DNA from: Citrus sinensis
Taxonomy: Eukaryota; Streptophyta; Magnoliopsida; Sapindales; Rutaceae
DNA length: 64,000 bases
Assembly: GCF_022201045.2 (NCBI RefSeq)
Contig: NC_068558.1
Span: 45,349,001-45,413,000, forward strand
Direction of reading: 5' to 3'
Part shown: one piece after another, positions 48,684 through 61,599 of the stretch
Layout of the letters: each line of letters begins with the position of its first letter
Position numbering within the stretch: position 1 is the first letter of the stretch
Notes under the pieces: model-generated
The model's input: only the letters and a program-made list of their open reading frames with translations
What the model was told of the DNA's origin: nothing
Databases searched by the model: none
Made by a program: the position numbers and the translations under genes

Positions 48684-49724
48684 AATCTCTTATAAAAAAT
48701 AATAATAATAAAAATCAGAGAAGATTCATAAAGTGCTGAAAATTAAGTAACTTTAAATGCGACATTCGGTCCAAAAACATTGAAATTTGGCAATAATCTC
48801 ATGGTTAACAAGGCAAGGGGAATGACAATGAATGCTGTTCGTCTTGTCACAGGCTTCCGTCCAAACAGTATAATATACGTCCAAAATTCAACATTCATAG
48901 CCGTTAGCCCACGCCATCTCCCGCATCAATAATTTTTCAAATAATTTTTTCTCTCAGCATTTTTATAAATTTAATTACCAATAAAATATAAGTAGTAAAA
49001 TATTCTAAAGGCATTCTAAGCATGTCGTCACTCTCGAGGGTAAAAAAAAAAATTTATTTTGGCACAAAAAAGATTTGACGACATGATACTTGTATTAAAA
49101 TTAAAAAGAATATTTAAAATTTCTTAAATAACTTGGCCCAAAAAAAATTTATTTATTGTTTTGAATGAAAATTCTATTAAAAACTTAGATAAAGGTAATA
49201 CATTTAGGATTCTTATGCGGTTTTAAAAGGAATATATATATATGTTTTTGGTTAAAATTTATGGGAAGATGATTAATTTAATATATCGATTTATATTTTA
49301 CCGATTAACTTGAGGGTATTTTAGGAAATAAAATTTAAAGAGGATTAAAAGCTCCACTCAGAAAAGAAAGGTTAGAATGGGCTCGGCGGACTGTAGCCTG
49401 AAATCTTCGAGCCGGGTTCTAAACCCAACCCGATCAGGAAGTAAAGTGAAACTAAAGGCCCCAGAGTCCAGACCCAGTTGCTACATCAAACGCAAATCGT
49501 CGAAGGCTTAGGCTTGTCTCCGGTCTCAGCGTAAGTCAGCACAGAAGTTCGCACGTTCAGCGAGCTGGAAGAGAACCGTCTGCGGTACAGCCCCCTTTCT
49601 CTTTGTCTCTTGTCCAATTCTGTCCTTCACAGTTTAACAAAAAAAAAAAAAGTTCTGTAAGACTTGTGGGGCTTTTTTTTGGTTGGGCTTTTTCGTTAAC
49701 ATTTAATTGTTACATAGAAACGCG
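48684..49724 (+). promoter_or_regulatory. MED28 upstream region and leader
   Basis: The block 49095-49345 is a paralogue of 32490-33090 without its two MITEs. From about 49380 the sequence becomes GC-richer and probably contains the promoter and 5' UTR of MED28. No separate gene is supported. Confidence 0.45.
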
Positions 49725-52386
49725 ATGGCTCAACAAGCAGCAGCAGATCATCAACAGCTGGATTCACCGCTCCAATCGCCACAGCCGTCTAGAGACGACA
49801 TGAATATGATATCGTGTGTGACAGCATTAGAGGCTGCCCTGCTTCCATGCTTGCCCGCCAGAGAGCTTCAAGCCATTGACCGTTCTCCACATCCCTCTCA
49901 TCAAAGTTAGTTACTTCTTCTTCTAATTTTTAATTATTGTTTTTTATCAATCAATATTCAACTTCAACCCTCCAGCAGTTTACTTGAATCATGTGATTTG
50001 GCTGCCAAATAACATCAAATGTTGCAAGTTTTTAGTGCTAGTCAGAGTCAATCTTTGTTTATGGCTAATCTTAGGATAGGGTATATAATTTGTAATATAT
50101 TATTTTCCGAGATGGCCTGCATGCTTGTTTCGGATAAATTAAAAATATATATCCCTTCAATTCTTACAAAATGCTTATCCATATATTTTTAGTATTACAG
50201 AATTATCATCTTAAGGAAATCTTGCCAAGTAAAAATATGAGATAGAATTGTTGTTGATCATAAGAGGAATATTTTTTAGTGAAGTTTTGAGAAAACGAAT
50301 GAAGTTTGAAATACCAATTAATTGATGAGTGGATATTCGATGGTTCTTTCAATCAGTGCTGATAGTGTAATCTTAGTGTTCTTCCATTGTGCAACAATGA
50401 TTCCGTGGCCCATAAAACATTAGGATTATAGTATAAAAAAGATACTACTGGTAAATTGTAATTCTTCTAATTTGAGAAACCTGTATGCTATTTCATACCT
50501 TGAAACAATGAATACCCGTACGAGCTTTAAGATTGGCTAATAGATTTCAGAACAAATTTAAAATATTTCTAGCAAATGTCATAAACGACTGAACATTAGC
50601 AATCCAGATAAAGAGAGAATAGAATCATGATTTTGAACTGTGTGGAAGAAACACAGAAAAGGTATCCAGATCATTAAGGGAAAAGAGTGATGAGATAGTT
50701 ATGAAACGATACGGAATGCCTCTCGGAGGTGATGACCTTTTGCTTCGTAAACAATAGTGCTCGTCAATACTTTGACATTATTTGAAAGTTTTAAAGATTG
50801 AAAGCTATTATACACAAGAGATTGTGAGGATTTGGATTTGGATCCATATAAAGATTCTTGTAACCTCTGAGTTCTCTTTTTTGTTGTACGTTTCCATAGT
50901 TGCGGTTGAAGTTCCTTTTGAGTTTGATCCCGAAATAAGCTTTTAAAGTGGATGCACTATGGATCATCCACTCGCTTGAATTAATAAATGGAGCACTAGG
51001 CAGAGAGAGTGTTAGATTCACTCAATGGACAGGACTCTCTCTGTCCCCCTCCCTCCCTTCCATAAACAACACAAACAGGCACAACAAGTGGCTGCTGGTG
51101 TTGGTAAGTTTATGAGTGAATTGCAGGCATGTTGTTTATCGGTCTTCATTGATTTGTTCTCTATCTTCGCCAAGTTAATTAAATTAGCTTGTTGTCTACC
51201 GTCTACAAATGCAGTTGCCATTTTGTCTTTAGTCTATTTATACACGGTCGAGATGAAGTATGTTGCCCATTTCTGCCAAAGTACGCAGTCTTAGCCAATT
51301 TCGTAGTTCGGGGTGTGAACAATGCAGGTAGGTGGTTGGGCATTTAGCACTGACCCAGGCTGCTATGAATATTTATATTTCTATGAAATGATGTCCTTCT
51401 TTAAGACTTTGCCTGGGAGTAGAGATGAAATGTATATGATAATATTTTGTGGCACCTCATGCTAATGTAATTTATTGTTGCTACAGCCATCAGCTGTAAT
51501 TGTATAATACATGGTTGATTATATCATCTCATTTACTCGTTGAATTTACTCAACCAGCATTAAAAAAAAAAAAAAAAAAAGAACATCCAATAGTTTACTT
51601 ATTCATCTCCTTTTCAGGCTGGTAGGACAGTAGATTCATTATGAGTTATAGATGGACATTACCATTTATCCGCCTCTCTCATATCTCTGATTATGGAGGT
51701 GATTGTGGAATTAGCGTAAAAAAAATGCCCTTTCAGCATTCCTCTTTTTAAACATTGTTCTGCTTATTTAGTGTACCTGAGGTAATCCCATTCTTTCTAT
51801 TGTTCTTCCTGACAGTTTATCATATTTCTTTCATGAATCTTATATGGCTCTATGAGAATGCTCTTGATTTGTATTGGCTGAAATACCTGCAAATGCTTTA
51901 CTTATATATTCGCAAGTTATTGGACCTTATGATTTAGGTTTTAACCACTACGAAAATTGTTAATGGGATAAAATTTCATTGGGCTCATTCTTCTAATGGA
52001 GCTGCAATTTTGTCCTTGGGCTGAAGAAATCCTTTTCCTTATTGTTTCAGTTGATGTGGAGAGGCATGCTAGAGATTTTATGGAGGCTGCCAAAAAGCTT
52101 CAACTGTACTTTATTAGTCTGCAAAGGGAGGATCAGCCAACGGAGGTGGAAATGCTTAGAAAGGTAATCTATTCACCACGCGGCATTTGATACAATCTAT
52201 AATTGGGGATTATTGATTGGGGACCTTTATGCATCCGCCCTGCTTTAACAGGACATTGCAATCATGGAAGAAGAACTGAAGGCTAAAAAGGAGCTTATAA
52301 AAAAACAGGAGAGACTCGTACAACGGTGGAGGAATGATTTGAAAGGTCAATTGGATAAACATATCACTGAGCTGGAGAGGGTCTAA
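49725..52386 (+). CDS. MED28: Mediator complex subunit 28
   Basis: Three exons: 49725-49905, 52051-52163 and 52252-52386; 429 bp, 142 aa. Exon 1 encodes a Gln/Pro-rich start and the conserved CVTALEAALLPCLPARELQA, continuing IDRSPHPSHQ. Exon 2 begins IDVERHARDFMEAAKKLQLY. Exon 3 (IAIMEEELKAKKELIKKQERL to the stop) is a charged helix with coiled-coil character. The order matches plant MED28, a head-module subunit of Mediator, which links transcription factors to RNA polymerase II. The first intron is long (2145 bp) and holds nothing recognisable except an A-run near 51562. It is convergent with U1A. Confidence 0.95.
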
Positions 52387-53145
52387 CAGTGGAAAGAATC
52401 TTTATTTACAATGCCTTTTATGTAACTCTCTAGAAAGTGCCATTGCATTGTACCTATGCTTGAGGTAGTTTAACCATGTATGCCCCTGTGGATTGTCAGA
52501 GGCTTGCTTTGAAAGCACCTTATAGGAACACCCTTGAGATAACATTTGTCTCTTTTGTTGCCTTGGTTCGCAAGTTTGTCAAAATGTTACTTGAATTTAA
52601 AGCTGCTAAAATTACAACATTTTCATTCTAAGCTGTATGCTTGTAAGGAGAGATATAAAAGTTGGTTTCTTGATTTGATAAGAGTGATGGTGGGCAATGA
52701 TTCTGTCCTCGACAGAATAAACGAGGGCAAGCTAAAAGTTACTGTTGTATAACTAACGTCACACTAGCATATTGCATCTTGATAACTTGATGCTATCCAG
52801 ATGAACATATGTAAAACCAAATTTGTCGAACACAGAGATTACCAAGTAACCGATGACAAATACATACACTGACCTTCATGTAGTTCAAAGACCCAGTAAG
52901 TGGCCAACCAGATAAACTAGTGTAATTCAGCTAAACTAGTTAATCAATTTTCAACATAAAGAAAGCAAGAACTTGTGCAGCCATTTTCATACATATAAGC
53001 ACAGAGGCTCCTGTGAAACATAGCATGTAACAGGAAACCACAAATTAGCAAACATGACATCTAACTAGATTGACAATGTATGAAGTTAAATATTTGCCTG
53101 CAATGATAATAAAAAATTGCGAAAGGTAATCAACAGAGATTGCAT
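52387..53145. other. spacer between convergent MED28 and U1A
   Basis: Contains the two 3' UTRs. The open frame at 52546-52752 has no supporting motif. Nothing else is seen. Confidence 0.5.
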
Positions 53146-55572
53146 CTATTTCTTGGCATAAGTGATCAACAACTGTTGCTGGCCAATCTTTAAACTTTGG
53201 AGTGACTGCATTGCAACTGTTGCTTGCATTTCATCTCCATACTCCACAAAGGCAATCCCGGGTTTTGCCTCCACCATCCTAACCTCCTTAAAACCAGGGA
53301 ACTGGGAGAAGAACATTTGCAGCGCCATTGGAGTTGTATCATGGGGAACATTCTGAACAAATAGGATGTTATTAGGTGGAGCTGGAGCCTCGGGGATCAC
53401 AGATTTTGCACCACCTGGATAGGGTATTTGTGATAGCTGCACCATTTTGAAAAGACAGAGAGATGGTAAGAATCATACAGAGGACTATTAGATATTAATC
53501 AAAAGAAACAAGGATTTCAACTGTGCTTTTGTTAAATGGCTAATGAGAAATGAGAATGAGATACTGTATCAGACAACACCATCAACCTAAACAGCCAAGA
53601 CACTTACAGGAGGTGTTGCACCGTAGGCACCAGCATATGCAGGATTCAGACCCATTCCTGCTTGATTAGCATCATGTTGGTCTTTCCGCTTTTTACCTGC
53701 CGCATAAGATGACAATTAAAATAAATCCACTCCATACATTGCACGATGTTAATATGATACAGTATAATAACAATTTGGTGTTATTTTTTGTTCCTAAACA
53801 AAAGAAGGGAGTGAAAGCACGACATGGATTAACACCTAACATACATTGTGCTTTCTATCAAAATATGCACCTAGGTGATGGCAGCATTCACTTTCACTTC
53901 CATTTTATACCACACACGGCAAAACAAAGTAATATAAGCACTTCCCAGAGGACGGCTGATACTGTATGAGAGAGGCTTACCCTTTTCCTCGTGCCGTTTT
54001 CGTCTTTCACGTGGAACAAAGGTACCATCTGCTTTGGCTATTATATCTGATTTTGTTTTTGCATATTGTATTCTCTGCATTGAAAAAATGGATTTATCAT
54101 AAAGAGATATAAACAAAATCTCCTGGTCTATGGCCAAACAGAAAAATGATTGCCAACAACTAAAACAATGCAAAGAATAACTAAATGAATAGACTTCGCC
54201 AAAGAAAAAAAATTTCTGGAACCTAAAATACCAAGATTACTTGCCTCTACTTGATTACCAACATAATACTCGATTACCAACATAACTCTATGTTACAATC
54301 CACACAGAAATGCAAGATGTAACCAAAGGACATAGCATTATCACATAATTGACAATAAAATCAAAATCCAAAATGATATTTGGGCGAAGGGATTAGAACA
54401 TAGAGTAAACATTCTTCCCGGGATATATTTGAACTTTCCTCCGATTGATAATGCATATACAACTTTATTCACTCAAATTAAAATAGAATATCCAGGCCTG
54501 AATGATCAACCACCAAAAAACACGCTGGAATTTGGTGAAATCTAGGTTTAGCTTTGCCTTTCAGGAAAAATCAAATTCATCTCGAAGAAATTCAAAAGAC
54601 TCAGTCAATGGGTCACCAACAAGCTGCAGTAAAACCCCCTACAAAATCAAAACACCAAAGTGCACATTCAAGCACAAAAGTTCATATAGAGCCATCCAGG
54701 CACTCCAAATGACAGTAGCCATGACTTGTTGATTAAGATAACTATCCATGCAAGACAAGTATTCCTAAGGTGCTCCAGGGTCCATGATGCGCAATATTTG
54801 CTGTACGAAAAGCTAATCTAAGAATATCAATACCCCCACAGAATGCAAGAAGACTAGCAAGAGACAAATGAAAACGAAACCCTAATTTCTACAATTACCC
54901 AAAAGGGAAAAAAAATCAAATTCCAGTTGCATCAACGACAAAAAAGACCACAACTGTAGCATAACTCACAAATACATTACTTTTGACTAAACTCTCAGAG
55001 TCTCCACTTTGCATCAACTACAAAACAGACCACAACAGTAACATAAACAACAAATGGATTACTCTTAACTAAACTCTCAGTCTCTCAACTCTCAAACATG
55101 TTGTTGACACACAGACAAAAATAATTAATTACAGCAATAACATCATTTAAATAATCTCAAAATTGCAAAGATGAAATTGTAAAACGGCGTCGCACCATAG
55201 GCTTGTCGTAAAATGGGAAGCCCTGCATCTTCTCAACAGCTGCAGTGGCGGATGCGACATCTTTGAAAACGAGCCAAGCTTGGCCTTTGTGTTTCAGCGT
55301 CTTGAATGCTAAAATCTCCAATATCGTCCCGAATTGCTTGAAAACTGCGTGCAGCGACTGCTTCAACTCTGCATAATTACCGACCAAACAATTTCACTAC
55401 ATCAATACAAAGATTATTACAGTAAAGTAATCGCATGAGATTATTAAAAAAAAAAAAGGGGTAAAAATCGCGAAACTTAACGGTCGATTTTGACTTTCTC
55501 GTTGAGATTGTTGATGTATATAGTATTGTTTGGAGAAATTTCGTTGCCTTGATTTGCCACCTCCGGCTCCAT
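53146..55572 (-). CDS. U1A: U1 small nuclear ribonucleoprotein A (U1A)
   Basis: Five exons, 5' to 3' (minus): 55572-55482, 55368-55196, 54074-53981, 53696-53608 and 53436-53146; 738 bp, 245 aa (Arabidopsis U1A about 250). A spliceosomal protein that binds U1 snRNA stem-loop II in the nucleus. RRM1 spans about residues 17-97, with RNP2 TIYINNL and RNP1 KGQAWLVF, followed by [21 protein letters not shown] Lys/Arg stretch ([16 protein letters not shown]) is a likely nuclear signal. A Gly/Ala/Pro linker leads to RRM2 with [13 protein letters not shown] and [14 protein letters not shown], and the protein ends ITYAKK. The linker and RRM2 separate it from the paralogue U2B''. The exon 1/2 junction yields DQLKQSL. 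Confidence 0.95.
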
Positions 55573-55931
55573 CTTGTCGGTTGCCGTTCGCAGTAGGTAC
55601 CCGTCTGGGGATTTCAAAAGGGTTTTGTCATTTGTGAGCCAATGCAACTGCGGTATGCCGGTGTGGGATTTGCCCGAATAGGCCGACAGGTTGAACCTGA
55701 TTGATCATTTTGGGCCCGATTCTTTGGGCCTTGTCTCTTCACTTTAGCGCTTAGGTGTGTCCCTAAATAACCTTGTTGTATTTCTAAGAACACACCCATC
55801 TCTATAGTCCAAATTAGTGCCTTCGTCTCCATGCCATCCGCACTAGTGTCCCAGGCATTGGAGTTAAAGAAAAAGTAAAATGGATTAACTAATCGATTAG
55901 GTGCATATAATATTTCCTGCGCGGCGGTTTC
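55573..55931. promoter_or_regulatory. U1A upstream region
   Basis: Promoter side of U1A, relatively GC-rich near 55573-55860. No gene and no clear TATA box. Confidence 0.4.
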
Positions 55932-55940
55932 AAAATTAAA

Positions 55941-56597
55941 GGAAAAATATTCAACTGACCATCTAAAGTTTTACACTTTATCAAAGATTTTTTTTTTTGG
56001 TTTTTTTTTTTTGTTTTCTTTTTCACTTGAAGTTTATAAAGTGTATCAATGTTACACTTGAGAAATGTGCCTCATTTTCCACAACAATGGATTCTTCACT
56101 ATCAAAATTATCAAACCCAACAGTCACCAGCCATTCAATCTTGTATTTCAGATTTTTAATTATTTAATAGAGCAATATATATATATATATATAGAGAGGG
56201 TGTTTATGTTAGATTAGAGTTTTACTTTGATTTGTGAATTTATGGAGTTAAGAGTTTGTATGACTTGAATTTAGGATTTTGATTTTCACCCACTTGAAGT
56301 TTTATCGTGAAGATTTTTCTTTTTTATTTTATAATCGAGAAGTAATTTTAAAACATTTAAGAATTCTATAAATTGAAAATTATGTAATTTAAAATTTTTA
56401 AAATTTTAAAAAATATAAATTTTTTTAATGTTAAAGTCAAATGATAATTTATCCCTGTGATGTCAATAAATTTCTAACGGTGTTGTGATGGAAGTGGAGC
56501 ATTGACGCCCTTGCTAAACTTCAAGTAAACAACTAAAAAAAATATTATGTATTCTTTATAAATTGTAAGACTTTAGGTGGTTGGTAAATATTTGTCT
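55941..56597. mobile_element. Mutator-type MITE with 9-bp TSD
   Basis: A 657-bp element with inverted ends (GGAAAAATATTCAACTGACC / AGACAAATATTTACCAACCA, then ATCTAAAGT-like) flanked by AAAATTAAA at 55932-55940 and 56598-56606. The interior shares phrases such as TCAATAAATTTCTAACGG with the element at 31303-31762, so both may belong to one family. Confidence 0.75.
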
Positions 56598-56699
56598 AAA
56601 ATTAAATTAATCTTAATACAATAATATTATTTGTAGGTTTGAATATATTCCAATACAATTTATTTGAATCAAAGTGAACCATGTACAAGTTAATTTTTA

Positions 56700-57239
56700 G
56701 GGTTAGTATCATTTTACTACTTAAAAAATTGTCAAATATCAAATTACTACAACAAGTATTGTCTCCTATCACTTTCCTACTATATCTTTATAAAAATATC
56801 ATTTTATTACTTTTCTGCTACAACCGTTAGTTGACCAACAAAATACCAATTTCACCCTTTATGATTAAAAAAAATTACTTGAAACTTATTTACAAAATAA
56901 ATTTTTAATATATTTATTAAAATGGATATAAAATACCAACATGATTTTTTTTGTTGGAATTATGAAAATGAAGTTTATTTACAAAATATTTTTGTATTAT
57001 TATTATTTTTTAATGAAACTTATTTTTTTAATCATGAATGGTAAAATTGGTATTTTGTTAGTCAACTAACTGGTCAACTAACGGTTGTAATGGAAAAGTA
57101 GTAAAATGATATTTGTTATAACGGAAAAGTAGCAAAATGATATTTTTATAAAGATATAGTAGGAAAATGATATGAGACAATACTTGTTGTAATTATTTGA
57201 TATTTGGTAATTTTTGAAGTAGTAAAATGATAATAACCC
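56700..57239. mobile_element. foldback Mutator-type MITE with 9-bp TSD
   Basis: A 540-bp element made largely of two long inverted arms (GGGTTAGTATCATTTTACTA against GGGTTATTATCATTTTACTA, continuing for well over 100 bp). An exact 9-bp duplication TAATTTTTA lies at 56691-56699 and 57240-57248. A transcript through it would form a long double-stranded RNA. Confidence 0.92.
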
Positions 57240-59518
57240 TAATTTTTATCTCTTAATTTTGAAGATTAAGGTTAATAGTGTTTTTTTTTAATTAAAAAAA
57301 AAAAAAAAGCTGTGGGTCAACAACTATCAAGTCTATCACTAAGTCTAGCAGAGGAAAAAAATGGCCCCTTGAATCAACAAAGAGATGAAGTGAAGGTGTG
57401 GTATACGACCCCGCGACCCTTGTGATAAAAACAAAGACAGATTCGGTGATAATATATAACAGAGAATAACAATAACAAAGAGGAGAATATGTCATCATCA
57501 ACTACGAGGGTTCCAGGATAAGGATGGAGCAAATTGAATTTTGTTACCACATAAATGGATAGGCCCTCTTGCCAATTTTAATTGTAATAGGAGATACTTT
57601 TATTTGTACACAATTCATTCTTATATGAATCCCAAAATCAACTTCATTTTTTAAATTTAATTTTTGGATGGGTTGACTTTAACTTAAAAAAAAAAAAGGG
57701 ATTTAGAAATTATTTGACTAAAATATTTTAGTTAAATTGTCGCAACACCAACAGCAGACCATCACTTTTCACATTTACTATCAATTGGATGTGTTATTCA
57801 AACCTCCAACAAAAAAAAAAAAAAAAAAAAAAAAAACCCTTTGGATGAAGACATGAAGGTTACTGGGAAAAAAATACTAATAATAGTAGTCTAATATTTT
57901 ATGTTTTTGACCAAAAGTCAAGAATTTTATTGATATCGAATCACTTTCGTAGTTCTTCAAAATGTGTAGTTTTTGGGTAAAAGCTCAGAGAAAACTGAAT
58001 ATTAATTAGAACGTCAAACCTCCAGCATTTTATCGAGCAGAAAATTCAAGTGTAACGATCGCACAATATAATTATGGTATCAGTAAATAATAGAATCAAA
58101 ACAATTATTGCAACATGTACATTAAAATAAATAAAAGAAAATTCAAATCAAGAAAAATAAAATGAATCAGTGAGTGCAGCGTATATATTTTTTTTTTAAG
58201 AAAAAGAAATTAAGATTCAATTCAACAAAAATAAAATGAATCAGTGAGTTCAGCAATTTAGCTTGGTCAGTGATCCAAAGTGGGTAGGTGGGTGATTTTG
58301 GTTTTTACTCTCTATTCATGCCCCTTTATATTTACCTCTTTTTTTCATTTTCTTTTTTTTTTGGGGTCAAATATACGCAAACATTTGCTCCAATTATATA
58401 AATGTTCAATTAACAGTATGTTCTGAATGGGGCCCATGCGTTCAATAAGAAGCTTCTATAGACACTTGCCGTCTTTTTAACATGTCAACATTTGACTATC
58501 ACACGCATTTAAATTTTTTTTGCCTAATTGAATATTTAATACATTTCTTCTAGAAAACAATACATACATATCTATTTCGTCTCAGAGTCAGACGACGTAC
58601 ACCCCCCCCCCCCCCCAAAAAAAAAAAAAAGAAAAGAATTTCGTTCGTTACGTGTGGTGACTTGTGAGCTCCCTGGCCGGCGTTGTAGGTTTTAACCCCA
58701 ATTCACGGGGCCTCTAGAGTGGGTCACAACCTCTCTTTTTCTTTTTCTCTCTCTCGAGTTTTTCTTTTCTCTCTCACTCTCATTCTCTGTTCACTGCAAC
58801 AGAGAAATAAAAGCTAAGGGAACCCTTCACATGCATCAAATGCTCATTAATAAGTTTTGAGGAAGTAAATCCAAAAGCACATTAGTATTTTCATCTTTTA
58901 CAGGGCTTTAATTAAATGTATTATCATCTTTTATTCAGTTAATACTTTGCCAATTACTAATATCTTCGCTCAAATTCACTTTTTTTTTTTTCTTGTGCCA
59001 AGTTTACTGAGAGTACAATTTTAAACTTGAACTAACTTTTTCTATTTACCATTTGTAAACAATTAATGACACACAATTATTCAAGAAAACTGTAAATTAA
59101 CTTTTCTTAAAACTAATATTTTTCTTCTATCAAATAGAGTAATCAGGCACACAATTGTTCCTAAAAACAAGTTACGAACATAATTTTAGATAGACTATCA
59201 AATTATACTTTGTCATTTGTGCTACAAAAGGTTGTGGCCCACTATTGATATTTAATTTAAGTTACGCACCATGTCTAATTTTGTTTAATTGTATTGCTGC
59301 CCCATCACTTGTCACTTGATGCATCAAACTTGCACTCCAGTCCAGGTCCAGGTTCAGCCCTGCCGCCCTTAAGAGCCTATGCTGGCAGGAGCAAAGCCGT
59401 CGCTAGCTATATACCAGCCAGCAGAAAGTTCAACTTATAGGGCCCATTTTCTTATGACGTATCCAACTTGAGCATGATTTCTGGGACCCGGACGATCACA
59501 ATATCACATAAATATCTA

Positions 59519-60035
59519 AGAGCATCTCCAAATAGGAAACAGATCCGGTGCTCAGCTGAGTTTGTGCTGAGCACCGGATCCTAGTCCCTCCAAATATCAA
59601 TTTAAAGAGTATTTTCAAATATCTAAGAGCATCTTCAAATATCCAATTTTTTAGATTTTATTTTTCAAATATTAATTTATTTACTGATGTAGTAAATAAG
59701 TGGATGAAAAAATACAATCTTTTTCAAAAGGCTCATCAAATAAGAATAAGTTAATATTATTTTAATTAAAATTTTCTACTATTAAATTGAATTGTTGTTA
59801 TGTTTTTTAAAGAAAACATAAATAATAATTATTACAGTCTTATTTTTTTAATAAATAATAATAAAATATTAATAGAAGAAGGAGAAACTCACTCGACAAT
59901 ATTAAAGAGTGAAAAATAAATCTTATTTGAAGAATATAAATTAACGTGTTTTTTTAGAGTATTTAATATTGTAATGACTTTTTAAATAAGAAGTAAAATT
60001 TTATTTGAAAGAATTTTTTGAAAATGCTCTTAGGT
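59519..60035. mobile_element. MITE-like block with CTAAGAGCAT ends
   Basis: CTAAGAGCATCTCCAAA-like ends occur at about 59517 and 59624, and inverted at about 60024-60034 (TGCTCTTAG). This end motif is common among plant MITEs. Two overlapping or nested copies are possible; exact borders and duplication were not resolved. Confidence 0.5.
59542..59580. repeat. perfect 15-bp inverted repeat
   Basis: GATCCGGTGCTCAGC (59542-59556), a 9-base spacer and its exact complement (59566-59580) form a GC-rich hairpin in otherwise AT-rich DNA, inside the MITE-like block. Confidence 0.9.
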
Positions 60036-60394
60036 AAGTGCAGACGTGCAGTTACTATAACATGCAACCAGATGCGGCGCCTCTGCTTTAGGAGCAGAGC
60101 TCTGCCATAGTTTTGCTGCCTTGCTATGGGCTAACTAAATGCAGAGGATTCTTGATGTGGCCTTGTGGCTGGCCTCAACTACGTATGTTGAAGCCACACG
60201 TACGAGAATCAAATATTTGTCTCTCATAAATGCCGATGGGTAAATATCTTTTTAAATATTAGTAAGTGAAGATATTAGTATCGATAGGCCCCTGAACTAC
60301 ACACGAACGTATGTATTCAAGTTTCAAATACACAGATTATAACCAATTGAAAAAATGCAAAGTATCTTTTTCAAATCCCATATTTTAAATTGGG

Positions 60395-60740
60395 AAAAGT
60401 CACCCATATTCCCTAAATTTACTTAGATGATCACATAAACTACCATAAGTGGTCACACGAATCCCTTTTTAATGATTATGCCATTAAATTATAACACAAA
60501 AATTGACTTTAAATAAATTATTATGACAAACGCAAAGATAATATTACCATAATATAATACATATAAATATTATAAACTATTTTGAATATTAAGCAAAATT
60601 ATTTTTAATATTATTGATAATATTTTTATATCATGTCTATATCAGCATAAGTCCAACATTAATTTTTAAATTAATAGATTTAAGTAATAATAAAGTCTAT
60701 CAAGACATAATGGTAATAGCTTAATATTAAAAACAATTTA

Positions 60741-60776
<36 letters not shown>

Positions 60777-60960
60777 TTATTAATTATATTTTATTTGTAT
60801 TTATGTGTTATTTTATTTATTTTTATTAACTCAGTATTGTACTTAATATTTATTATAAAAACTTTCTCCATAATCTAAGGATATACTTGTTAAAAAGAAA
60901 TTTATATGGCTATTTATGAAAATAAAAGAATATACGTGATCATATGACCTTTTTCCTTTC
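60395..60960. mobile_element. relative of the 44.7-kb MITE
   Basis: The ends (GGGAAAAGTCACCCATATTC and, inverted, GGAAAAAGGTCATATGATCA) and interior phrases resemble 44729-45389. No clean target duplication was found. Confidence 0.6.
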
Positions 60961-61599
60961 AAATTTAAAGGGGATAAATTTACACAAGGAAACATCTAAC
61001 ATGACCTTGCCCACCGATCTCGGATATTTAATTGACCAATAATACATTTATGCAGTTTTGTTGAAGGACACCATTCCGAGCTCCATAAAGTTTTTGGATC
61101 TCCAAAAGTTACAGATGCATGAATGGATGGATACGTATAAAGCCACTCACAATTTTTTAAAACAAAAATGTAGAGGCAGAGAGAAAAAGAGAGAAGCAGA
61201 AAGCCATCACGAGGAATTCGGGTAAATGATTACATCAACAGGGCGCTGCCTGAATCTGTGAGTAGACAGCGAAGCATAACAGCCTGTTGTTCACGTTATA
61301 AATGGTTGCAGCCACTTAATTTTATAATTAATTCGTATCTTAAAATAAAATAAACCAAAAATTAGTTAGAACCACAAAAGTGGGAAATCTTAAAGCTGAT
61401 GCCCGTGTCATCACGGATCAACATTTTCTACAAGAAGTAATAATGTTTATGAATGAATCTTAAATCATATTTTAATTGATGTAATATTTATTTATTTTTT
61501 ATAAAATTTATCATGTGATAAATAAGTGAGTTGAAATATAAATTAGAATTTAAATGTTATTAAAAAATTAATTTATTTTAAAAATATCACCAAATATAG

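Larger units (their letters stand above)
57249..61599. other. gene-free region with repeats and homopolymers
   Basis: About 4.3 kb without a supportable gene. It contains an A-run (about 57811-57836), a run of 15 C at 58602-58616, a CT-rich stretch at 58730-58790, a perfect hairpin (59542-59580), a MITE-like block (59519-60035) and a relative of the 44.7-kb element (60395-60960). The (AT)n tract is at about 60747-60771. Confidence 0.5.

Noticed and set aside
58164-58184. TCAGTGAGTGCAGCGT, similar to the start of miR397
   Set aside because: The 3' part differs and no pairing star strand was seen nearby.
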